Assembly: GCA_011330545.1 (NCBI GenBank) | Contig: DRQI01000435.1 | Location: 1 to 7,192 of the forward strand | Source of the DNA: Flavobacteriia bacterium | GTDB lineage: Bacteria; Bacteroidota; Bacteroidia; Flavobacteriales; Flavobacteriaceae | Length of the DNA stretch: 7,192 nt | Direction of reading: 5' to 3' | Shown: in pieces, positions 1-6,021 of the stretch | Layout: the number at the start of each line of letters is the position of its first letter | Numbering within the stretch: the stretch's first letter is position 1 | Made by a program: the position numbers and the translations under genes | The notes under the pieces: generated by a model | Database searches by the model: none | Seen by the model: only the letters and a program-made list of their open reading frames with translations | Told to the model about the DNA's origin: nothing

Positions 1-54
1 CTTTAAAAGTGATAGATCTTAAATCAAACAAACATTTTTATAGCAATTTGTTTT

Positions 55-108
55 CATTGGGTATTTGGCATTATTGCTAAAACAATGGTGCTAAACCCAA
101 TGTTTTTT
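55..108 (+). terminator. Long imperfect hairpin with T6 tail, probable intrinsic terminator
   Basis: CATTGGGT at 55-62 pairs perfectly with ACCCAATG at 95-102. The helix continues inward, with small bulges and G-U pairs, through 64-76 against 83-94, closing on a six-base CTAAAA loop (77-82). Six T residues follow at 103-108 on the + strand only. This is the shape of a Rho-independent terminator for a + strand gene upstream of the window. The three + frames in the leading bases close at 4-6, 20-22 and 78-80, so the upstream gene could end just inside the window, but I cannot tell in which frame. The hairpin could instead lie in the leader of the next gene. Confidence 0.6.
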
Positions 109-162
109 AACCCACAACAGATTTGAAGAAAACAGAGTGATAATAAATAAAAAACAATAAAA

Positions 163-1860
163 ATGAAAAGTACGAACACATTATATACACTAATTTGTAG
201 TTGTTTTTTACTTACAACTACACTATATGCTCAAAATTTTGAATGGGCAAAAGCAATTGGAGGTCAAGGAGTTGAAAGGGATCCTTCTATAGCTATTGAT
301 GCTTTAGGCAATAGTTATATAACCGGTTTTTTTATCGGCATAGCTGACTTTGATCCTGGCCCTAACGTATTTAACCTCAATTCACAAGGTGGACAGGATA
401 TTTTTATAGTGAAATTAGATAGTAATGGTGATTTTATATGGGCAAAAAGAATGGGAGGAGTTGGAGAAGATATTTCTAAATCAATAGCTATTGATGCTTT
501 GGGGAATGTTTATACTACCGGATATTTTGAAGATGTAGTTGACTTTGATTCAGGTGCTGGAGTATATAACCTTACTTCAAATGGAGTACATGATATTTTT
601 ATTTCTAAATTAGACACTGATGGTAATTTTGTTTGGGCAAAAAGAATAGGGGGGCCAACTTCAGACTTTGGACTCTCAATTGCACTTGATGCTTCCGGAA
701 ATGTTTTTACTACGGGTAGTTTTACTAATACTGCTAACTTTCATACTGGCGGAGGAACCTTTAATCTAACATCATCAGGGTCTGAAGATATTTTTATATC
801 TAAGTTAAATAATAATGGTGACTTTATTGCAGCCATAAGGCTTGGAGGAGTATCAAGAGATATAGCTAATTCTATAACTCTTGATGATGCGGGTAATGTT
901 TATACTACTGGATTTTTTGAAGGAACTGTTGATTTTGATCCCGGAATAGGTGTATTTAATCTTACATCCGAAGGAGATAACGATATTTTTATTTTAAAGT
1001 TAGATGCTAGTGCTAACTTTATATGGGCAAAAAAAATTGGAGGATTAGCTGCAGATGAAGCTTTTTCAATTGCACTTGATGCCACCGGAAATATTTTTAC
1101 AACAGGTAGTTTTAGTGGTGCTGTTGATTTTAATCCCGGGGCTCAATTATCATATCGTACTTCAGCTGGAGCTAGAGACGTTTTTATATTGAAATTAGAT
1201 AGTAATGGTGATTTTATATGGGCAAAAAGAATGGGAGGGGTTGGGGATGATAATTCTAGATCAATAGCTATTGATGCTTCGGGTAACATTTATACTACTG
1301 GAAATTTTGAAGATGTAGTTGACTTTGATCCTGGTGCCGGAGTATATAATATAACATCAGCTGGATTTACGGATATTTTTATTTCGAAATTAGATATTTC
1401 CGGTAATTTTGTATGGGCTAATAATATAGGCTCTGCTGGATCAGAGTACACTAGTTTTTTGACTCTTGATACTTCGGGTAATATTTACACTACAGGCTCC
1501 TTTAGCTATACAGTAGATTTTGATTTTGGAAACGGTATTGAGAATCTTACTTCAAATGGAAGTGGTGACGTTTTTATCCAAAAACTAAACAATAGCACCT
1601 TAAGTGTTTCTAATAATATTTTTGAAAAATCACTGACAGTATTTCCAAACCCAGCTCAAGAAAAATCAACCATTGAATTAGGGGCACTGTATGATGATAT
1701 AACCCTTACCATACGCACCCTTACCGGACAGTTAATTACCACTACAAATTACAAAACTACACGTATCATTAATTTTAGTATCAAAGGTAGTTCAGGGCTC
1801 TACCTTGCTGAAATATTAGCAGACAATAAAAGAGCAACCTTAAAAATAATAAAACAATAA
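163..1860 (+). CDS. T9SS-sorted secreted protein with seven SBBP-type beta-propeller repeats
   Basis: This 565-residue protein is secreted or anchored at the cell surface. Residues 1-23 form a Sec signal peptide (basic N-end, hydrophobic core, cleavage after LYA before Q24). Residues 26-480 are exactly seven units of 65 residues. Each unit has the pattern F-x-W-A-K-x-x-GG, then SIAxDAxGNxYTTGxF, then VDFDPG, an NLTS turn and DIFIxKLD. These resemble SBBP (seven-bladed beta-propeller) repeats, and seven units would close one propeller. Residues from about 489 to the end match a T9SS type A sorting domain: LTVFPNPA at the front, a GLYLAEI core and a basic tail ending KIIKQ. Outer-membrane transit by T9SS is therefore expected. 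There is no catalytic motif, so binding or scaffolding is the likely role; the ligand is unknown. The ATG lies in an A-rich leader typical of the phylum. It is the first gene of a probable four-gene operon. Confidence 0.88.
   Translation: MKSTNTLYTLICSCFLLTTTLYAQNFEWAKAIGGQGVERDPSIAIDALGNSYITGFFIGIADFDPGPNVFNLNSQGGQDIFIVKLDSNGDFIWAKRMGGVGEDISKSIAIDALGNVYTTGYFEDVVDFDSGAGVYNLTSNGVHDIFISKLDTDGNFVWAKRIGGPTSDFGLSIALDASGNVFTTGSFTNTANFHTGGGTFNLTSSGSEDIFISKLNNNGDFIAAIRLGGVSRDIANSITLDDAGNVYTTGFFEGTVDFDPGIGVFNLTSEGDNDIFILKLDASANFIWAKKIGGLAADEAFSIALDATGNIFTTGSFSGAVDFNPGAQLSYRTSAGARDVFILKLDSNGDFIWAKRMGGVGDDNSRSIAIDASGNIYTTGNFEDVVDFDPGAGVYNITSAGFTDIFISKLDISGNFVWANNIGSAGSEYTSFLTLDTSGNIYTTGSFSYTVDFDFGNGIENLTSNGSGDVFIQKLNNSTLSVSNNIFEKSLTVFPNPAQEKSTIELGALYDDITLTIRTLTGQLITTTNYKTTRIINFSIKGSSGLYLAEILADNKRATLKIIKQ
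238..1602 (+). repeat. Seven tandem 195-bp coding repeats (65-residue propeller blades)
   Basis: Units begin at 238, 433, 628, 823, 1018, 1213 and 1408, with no length change between them. The DxDxG-like loop reads DFDPG, DFDSG, NFHTG, DFDPG, DFNPG, DFDPG and DFDFG in order, so blade 3 is the most divergent there. Blade 4 lacks the otherwise conserved Trp (FIAAIR), and blade 5 lacks the NLTS turn. Units 2 and 6 are the closest pair, with 52 of 65 residues identical by my count. Confidence 0.9.
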
Positions 1861-1892
1861 AAATTAATAGTTAAATCAAAATAAATAAAAAG

Positions 1893-2147
1893 ATGAAAAA
1901 AATTAAAATCGTACTACTAAGTTTAACCATAAGTTCATTTGTTGCATGTTCTTCAAATGATGATACCGAAGATATGGTAAAAGAATGTGTTACATGTGAT
2001 GCATACAACCCCTTAGAAGGCCCTACTGTTCCAGAAAGAGAAATATGTAAAGGTGCTAACGGAAATGCTTTTATTCAAGGAACAGATACTACAATAGAAT
2101 ATAATGAATATATAGAAATTCAAAGAAGAGTAACTACCTGCCAGTAA
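1893..2147 (+). CDS. Small cysteine-rich surface lipoprotein, function unknown
   Basis: This 84-residue protein has a lipoprotein signal peptide (MKKIKIVLLS start, hydrophobic core, FVAC lipobox with Cys19). The residues after the lipidated cysteine read SSNDDTED. That acidic stretch resembles the lipoprotein export signal of Bacteroidota and suggests placement on the outer face of the outer membrane. The mature part is only about 65 residues and has four further cysteines: a CVTC pair at 32 and 35, Cys52 in EICKG, and Cys83 next to the C-terminus. They could form two disulfides or, less likely outside the cell, bind a metal. I do not recognise a named family. It sits 32 bases after the propeller gene and 32 before the Kelch-type gene, so it is probably co-transcribed and might be an accessory subunit; that role is inference only. 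Confidence 0.8.
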   Translation: MKKIKIVLLSLTISSFVACSSNDDTEDMVKECVTCDAYNPLEGPTVPEREICKGANGNAFIQGTDTTIEYNEYIEIQRRVTTCQ

Positions 2148-2179
2148 AACAGTAAGAGAATTATTCAATTAAAAAAATA

Positions 2180-3445
2180 ATGAAAAAGTTTTTAAAAATA
2201 ACAACAATAATGGGCTTAATCATAACTATGGTTAATTGTAATAATGATGATGAGCCAATAAACGAAGTGCCTACACCTGTAAATCAAAAGCCCAATGCTT
2301 TTAATTTATTAAGTATAAATAATAATGCCGTTTTTGCGGCGGTAAAACCAACATTAAAATGGGAAACCGCCACAGACCCAGATGGTGATGCTGTTGAATA
2401 TTTTCTGCGTTTAGACGAATCTCCTACCCCAACAACACTGGTTAAAGGAAATATGACAACAACAAGCTATAAGTTAGAAGATCGTTTGTCATTAGATAAA
2501 AAATATTATTGGCAAGTGGCTGCCAAAGACAGTAAAGGTAATACTACGAAAAGTGATGAAATTTTTAGCTTTACCACACGGAACTTGAATTTTAACAACA
2601 CGCCGGTAACTTCTAATGCAGCTTTTACAGCAAGAAATTCTCACACATCTACGGTTTATGATAACAAAATGTGGGTCATTGGAGGTCATGACGGCAATGA
2701 AAGAAGAGATGTATGGTATAGTACAGATGGTGTGGCTTGGTTCTCAGCAACAGCAGGAGCAGCTTTTTCAGCAAGAAATTATCATGCTACCACAGTTTTT
2801 GACAGTAAAATGTGGGTCATTGGAGGTCTTAATGGGAGTGCGCTAAACGATGTGTGGTATAGTATTGATGGTGTTGGTTGGTGGCCAGCTTCAACTTCAG
2901 CTTCATTTTCACCAAGGTTTGGACATACAGCAGTAACATTTAAAAATAGAATGTGGGTAATTGGAGGTGACGATGGAAGCATAAAAAACGATGTATGGTA
3001 TAGTCCAGATGGTATCACTTGGATAGAAGCAACTGCTAATGCTGCATTCTCAGGAAGAGCATACCACACTACTGTCGTGTTTGATGGTAAACTATGGGTA
3101 ATTGGAGGTAATGGTGGTGGTTTAGATTATAAAAATGATGTATGGTTTAGTGAAGATGGTGTTACTTGGACACAAGCAACTTCAAATGCAAATTTTTCAG
3201 AAAGAGCCCATCATACTACAGCAGTATTTGATAACAAATTATGGGTTTTTGGTGGTTACAACGGCTCTTCAAATTATAAAAATGACGCTTGGTATAGCGA
3301 AGATGGTATCACTTGGCTAGAAGCCACATCATTAACCCCTTTTTCTGGTAGATATGGTCTTACCTCAGCTACTTTTGATAATAAAATATGGGTGATAGGC
3401 GGTTATGATGGTGCTTATAAAAATGATGTATGGGTAATGAATTGA
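2180..3445 (+). CDS. Surface lipoprotein with Fn3-like domain and six Kelch-type repeats
   Basis: This is a 421-residue lipoprotein. Residues 1-20 are the signal peptide, ending in an MVNC lipobox (Asn at -1 is less usual than Ser, Ala or Gly). The NNDDEP that follows is acidic and export-signal-like. Residues from about 37 to 134 look like a fibronectin type III or Ig-like domain: LKWETATDPDGD, YFLRLDE, then YYWQVAAKDSKGN and FSFTTRN. Residues from about 142 to 421 contain six units of 47-49 residues with the pattern FSxRxxHTTxVFDxKxWVIGG, G..NDVWYS and DGxTW. The VIGG and DVWYS elements are Kelch-like, so a six-bladed beta-propeller is expected. The last unit stops at NDVWVMN and lacks the DGxTW strand, which may be supplied by residues near 136-142 to close the ring. 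No enzyme motif is seen; binding of a polymer or partner protein is plausible. The esterase gene starts 11 bases after the stop. Confidence 0.85.
   Translation: MKKFLKITTIMGLIITMVNCNNDDEPINEVPTPVNQKPNAFNLLSINNNAVFAAVKPTLKWETATDPDGDAVEYFLRLDESPTPTTLVKGNMTTTSYKLEDRLSLDKKYYWQVAAKDSKGNTTKSDEIFSFTTRNLNFNNTPVTSNAAFTARNSHTSTVYDNKMWVIGGHDGNERRDVWYSTDGVAWFSATAGAAFSARNYHATTVFDSKMWVIGGLNGSALNDVWYSIDGVGWWPASTSASFSPRFGHTAVTFKNRMWVIGGDDGSIKNDVWYSPDGITWIEATANAAFSGRAYHTTVVFDGKLWVIGGNGGGLDYKNDVWFSEDGVTWTQATSNANFSERAHHTTAVFDNKLWVFGGYNGSSNYKNDAWYSEDGITWLEATSLTPFSGRYGLTSATFDNKIWVIGGYDGAYKNDVWVMN
2603..3442 (+). repeat. Six degenerate Kelch-type coding repeats
   Basis: The six units start near residues 142, 190, 237, 284, 332 and 381 of the lipoprotein. 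The first three are 47-48 residues long. Units 4 and 5 carry a two-residue insertion giving a DYKNDVW or NYKNDAW form, and unit 6 is truncated after DVWVMN. The conserved core of each unit is WVIGG (WVFGG in unit 5), followed about ten residues later by DVWYS, DVWFS or DAWYS. Confidence 0.85.
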
Positions 3446-3456
3446 AAATAGAAACA

Positions 3457-4413
3457 ATGAAAAATTTAGTAATTATAGCGATAGGTCTATTGGCATTTAT
3501 AATTTTTTTTGCCTGCCAAAACAATGATGATTTTGATAGAGAAAATGCTACCAATCCATATAAAATAGGTAAAAACCGTTTTACCATAGATTTAAATGGT
3601 GATACACGAGAATATTTTGTTCATGTCCCTTCAAATTATGATGAAAATATTAAAACTCCGGTAGTTTTTATGTTACACGGTACTAGTGGCAACGGAAATA
3701 AATTTTATCATATTTCTGGTTGGAAAGAAGTAGGTGAAGAAGAGAATATTATTACCGTTTACCCTTCATCTTGGAAACATCGTATTATTGATAGAGGGCA
3801 ACTTAAAAATACCACCAAATGGAATGTATATCCCGGTTCTTTTACTTATCAATCTGGAGAAATCCCTAAAGATGATATCAATTTTTTAAAAGAAATTATT
3901 AACAAATTACATCAAAAGTTTAATGTAGATTCTAAAAGAATATATCTGGTTGGCTTTTCAAACGGCGGAGCGATGGCATTTCGATGTGCTGTTGAAATGA
4001 GCGATATTTTGGCAGCTGTGGTAGAAGCCTCGGGTACTATTCAAGTAGATACATTAGTAAATCCTAAAAGAAATTTACCTATTTTATGGCAAACAGGGAA
4101 TTCAGATGATGTATTCTTAGGTAATAAACCAGATGTACCTTTAACATCAATTGATAGTTTATTAAATAGCCCTGGTTTACTCCCAATGATGAACACACAT
4201 CTAAATTCATTTAATTTAGACAGTAGTTATATACTGTCTAACGAGCCTGGAATAGCCTATGCAAGATATAATCCGTTAATAATTACTACAGAAAGGTATA
4301 TGCTATTTGCTTTGATAGAAAATTTAGAACATCAATATCCAAACGGAATTAATCATCCATTAAAAGGCGCAGAAGTACATTGGGAATGGCTTAAACAATT
4401 TACTTTACCTTAA
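3457..4413 (+). CDS. Lipoprotein alpha/beta-hydrolase, feruloyl esterase / PHB depolymerase-like (LpqC type)
   Basis: This 318-residue predicted surface esterase has a signal peptide ending in a FFAC lipobox (Cys20), followed by QNNDDFDRE, an acidic export-signal-like stretch. The hydrolase fold runs from about residue 41 to the end. It has an oxyanion-hole HGTSGNG at 74-80, nucleophile elbow GFSNGG with Ser168, and probable acid Asp217 in QTGNSDD. The probable catalytic His is 292 in LEHQYPNG, which matches the GHxWPG segment of LpqC-type esterases, with VHWEWLKQF closing the C-terminus. Family members cleave feruloyl or acetyl esters on plant polysaccharides or polyhydroxyalkanoate oligomers; the sequence does not decide the substrate. 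I chose the ATG at 3457 because it starts a clean signal peptide 11 bases after the upstream stop. The in-frame ATG at 3430 lies inside the preceding gene and would add nine polar residues in front of the signal peptide. It is the last gene of the operon and faces trhA tail-to-tail across 26 bases. Confidence 0.82.
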   Translation: MKNLVIIAIGLLAFIIFFACQNNDDFDRENATNPYKIGKNRFTIDLNGDTREYFVHVPSNYDENIKTPVVFMLHGTSGNGNKFYHISGWKEVGEEENIITVYPSSWKHRIIDRGQLKNTTKWNVYPGSFTYQSGEIPKDDINFLKEIINKLHQKFNVDSKRIYLVGFSNGGAMAFRCAVEMSDILAAVVEASGTIQVDTLVNPKRNLPILWQTGNSDDVFLGNKPDVPLTSIDSLLNSPGLLPMMNTHLNSFNLDSSYILSNEPGIAYARYNPLIITTERYMLFALIENLEHQYPNGINHPLKGAEVHWEWLKQFTLP

Positions 4414-4439
4414 ATTAAAGAAAAATAGTAAAGATGTTA

Positions 4440-5090
4440 TTAATGCTTCAACACATAAAAATAGATTGCCATAAAATGCGAAAAACTGCCAAACAGTACA
4501 AACACATGAAAGATGGCATGGTTATATTTTATCTTTTTGATACTGTATAAAATGGCACCTACCGTATAACTAATACCTCCGGCTAATAGCCAATACAACC
4601 CCGTCAATGGTAAGTTTTGTATCAGAGGTTTGATGGCAAAAATGATAATCCACCCCATGGCGACATAGGCAATGGTTGAAATTTTATCATATTTACCCGT
4701 ATAAAACAACTTCAAAAAAATACCTGCCAAGGCGATACCCCAAGTAATTCCGAAGATAGTCCAACCCAAAGGGCCTTTTAATGTTACAAGGGTAAAAGGC
4801 GTATAGGTACCCGCAATCAATACATAGATAGAGGCATGGTCAAAAATATTTAGTTTTCGGCGGATATCGGGATGTTTAGAATAGTGATAAAATGTTGATG
4901 CAGCGTACAGTACAATTAAACTGGCTCCAAAAATAACAAAGCTGACAATATGCCGCGCCGTACCGTTATAACTGGCATGTACCACCAGTAAAACCAATGC
5001 AATAATACTTAGTAACAATCCGAATGCATGTGTTATTATATTTAATTTTTCTTCGGTGGGTTCGTAATAAGTGTTGTGTTTATTTTTCAT
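4440..5090 (-). CDS. trhA: Hemolysin III / PAQR-family seven-helix membrane protein
   Basis: This 216-residue integral inner-membrane protein has about seven hydrophobic helices, the usual length and topology of the hemolysin III (YqfA/TrhA) family, which belongs to the PAQR/CREST superfamily together with adiponectin receptors. The superfamily metal-site residues are present: the Ser65 to His69 segment (STFYH), Asp84 in FDHASIYVLIAGTYTPF, and His191 and His195 in NHAIFHVFV, with a further His at 205. The N-terminal PTEEKLNIITHAFG is also typical. Superfamily members are zinc-dependent lipid hydrolases, and bacterial members have been linked to membrane lipid balance. The haemolysin name is historical, so a toxin role should not be assumed. 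The gene follows plsC by 19 bases on the same strand, fitting a shared transcript and a membrane-lipid theme. No clear terminator is seen in the 26 bases after it. Confidence 0.9.
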   Translation of the reverse strand: MKNKHNTYYEPTEEKLNIITHAFGLLLSIIALVLLVVHASYNGTARHIVSFVIFGASLIVLYAASTFYHYSKHPDIRRKLNIFDHASIYVLIAGTYTPFTLVTLKGPLGWTIFGITWGIALAGIFLKLFYTGKYDKISTIAYVAMGWIIIFAIKPLIQNLPLTGLYWLLAGGISYTVGAILYSIKKIKYNHAIFHVFVLFGSFSHFMAIYFYVLKH

Positions 5091-5109
5091 TAAAATACGA
5101 AATGAGGTT

Positions 5110-5874
5110 CTATTTTTTTAACACATCTATATCTTGATTTTTCATATCATTTACCAGTTCATTGTAAATGATATCATAAGCTTGTTTTTTGATGCTTTCA
5201 AGGTCATTTAATGTAAGCCCCTTTGTTTGTATAAAGGTATGAATTTTTACTCTAAGTTTTCCGGGCCATCCGCTAAAAAAAGGCCATGGAAATCGTTTTT
5301 TAACATCTAAGAAGGTCATGGGTACAATCGGAATTTGATGTTCAATAGCCAGCCTAAATGCCCCATTTTTAAATTCGCTTAAAATGATATTCTCTTCGGG
5401 TACGAGGCCTTCAGGAAAAATAATAATACTCAGGCCCCGATTTAATTTATGTTGCGCCCTTTCATATACTTCTTTCCTGCTTTTGAGGCTGCTTCTGTCA
5501 ACCCAAATACTTGTTTTTCTAAATACATATCCGAAAACGGGTAATTTTACCAGTTCTTTTTTGCCTACAAAAACGGCAGGGTTTTTGGCAGCAACCAACA
5601 TTAACATTATATCAACCAGTGAAGCATGGTTGGCAATAAACATATAACTTTTATCGGGTTCGATTTCTTCTTCGGCAGTAATTTCGGGCGTAAACCCCAT
5701 TACAAATAAGATAGTTTTTCCCCAAACTCTGGCAATTTTGTAGAATGTTTTGTAATATTTTTCATTGGAAATAATGATAAACAACACCGGCAATACTACC
5801 AAAATAGAAAAAAATACCCAGCTGTAAAACCATATCCGCCAAAAGAAGCGGAAGCTATTTTTGAAGAAATTCAT
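5110..5874 (-). CDS. plsC: 1-acyl-sn-glycerol-3-phosphate acyltransferase
   Basis: This 254-residue enzyme acylates lysophosphatidic acid to phosphatidic acid in phospholipid synthesis, at the inner face of the cytoplasmic membrane. A hydrophobic N-terminal anchor covers about residues 8-36. The acyltransferase blocks appear in order: NHASLVD (His83, Asp88; the HX4D catalytic pair), VFGYVFRKTSIWVDRSS (to about 129), FPEG at 153-156, and IPIVPM (about 181-186). After FPEG the sequence reads LVPEE rather than the common TRS; this variant is, to my recollection, usual in Bacteroidota homologues. I chose the ATG at 5874. Opening the frame further to 5898 would require a TTG codon and would add eight hydrophobic residues. 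It stands upstream of trhA on the same strand and is divergent from trpS. Confidence 0.9.
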   Translation of the reverse strand: MNFFKNSFRFFWRIWFYSWVFFSILVVLPVLFIIISNEKYYKTFYKIARVWGKTILFVMGFTPEITAEEEIEPDKSYMFIANHASLVDIMLMLVAAKNPAVFVGKKELVKLPVFGYVFRKTSIWVDRSSLKSRKEVYERAQHKLNRGLSIIIFPEGLVPEENIILSEFKNGAFRLAIEHQIPIVPMTFLDVKKRFPWPFFSGWPGKLRVKIHTFIQTKGLTLNDLESIKKQAYDIIYNELVNDMKNQDIDVLKK

Positions 5875-5902
5875 AGGGAGTAAAAATACAAAATACAAAT
5901 TT

Positions 5903-5933
5903 CAAAAAACAATGAACAGATTTCGAATGTCAA
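5903..5933 (-). promoter_or_regulatory. Possible plsC promoter (TTG, 20-base spacer, GTTTTTTG)
   Basis: On the - strand, TTG (5933-5931) is followed after 20 bases by GTTTTTTG (5910-5903). The Bacteroidota primary sigma factor uses TTG and TAnnTTTG about 17-23 bases apart. The TTTG core and the spacing fit, but the TA of the -7 box is missing. Transcription would begin about 20-25 bases before the plsC ATG. This is weak support from pattern alone. Confidence 0.25.
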
Positions 5934-5966
5934 ATTGAAAAATTAGCGCTTAGAATTTGACACTCG
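5924..5966. repeat. Imperfect 13-bp inverted repeat between plsC and trpS
   Basis: The left arm is CGAATGTCAAATT (5924-5936) and the right arm is AATTTGACACTCG (5954-5966). Twelve of 13 positions pair. The 17-base spacer contains the small palindrome AGCGCT (5945-5950). Six T residues follow at 5967-5972 on the + strand. It sits between two divergent genes, so it could be an operator for one or both, or a hairpin with terminator shape for + strand read-through. Confidence 0.6.
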
Positions 5967-5995
5967 TTTTTTATTATTTATCACTTCTGATTTTG

Positions 5996-6003
5996 TATTT
6001 TTG
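5996..6003 (+). promoter_or_regulatory. Bacteroidota-type -7 box (TATTTTTG) of the trpS promoter
   Basis: TATTTTTG matches the TAnnTTTG consensus exactly and lies 18 bases before the trpS ATG, which would leave a leader of roughly 10 bases. No TTG occurs at the usual 17-23 base spacing upstream, so the -33 element is absent or degenerate. No TrpR-like operator, leader peptide or T-box structure is apparent. Confidence 0.45.
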
Positions 6004-6021
6004 AGCCTTAAAAATAAATAA

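Noticed and set aside
3..80. Coding tail of an upstream gene in + frame 3 ending at 78-80
   Set aside because: The stop would lie inside the loop of the terminator-like hairpin. The other two frames close earlier, and nothing identifies a family, so no gene was called.
118..125. CAGATTTG as a -7 promoter box for the operon
   Set aside because: It lacks the T of TAnnTTTG and no TTG lies at the expected distance upstream; too weak to annotate.
900..1085. Short antisense and shadow open frames inside the repeat genes (also near 2492-3587)
   Set aside because: They overlap strongly supported genes, have no family features, and recur because the coding repeats create repeated open frames in other phases.
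3430..3456. Esterase start at the ATG at 3430, overlapping the Kelch-type gene
   Set aside because: It would put a polar, charged nine-residue stretch before a textbook lipoprotein signal peptide. The ATG at 3457 is non-overlapping and typical.
4403..4433. CTTTAC / GTAAAG inverted repeat between the esterase and trhA stops, as a bidirectional terminator
   Set aside because: The stem is only six bp, AT-rich, with a 19-base loop and no T tract on either strand.
5384..5647. Open frame on the + strand inside plsC, and similar ones opposite trpS (5943-6158, 6395-6610)
   Set aside because: Each is antisense to a conserved enzyme with all motifs intact; their translations resemble no protein family.
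5875..5898. N-terminal extension of plsC to 5898
   Set aside because: The codon at 5898-5896 is TTG, not ATG. It adds eight hydrophobic residues with no motif, and the ATG at 5874 gives a normal family N-terminus.
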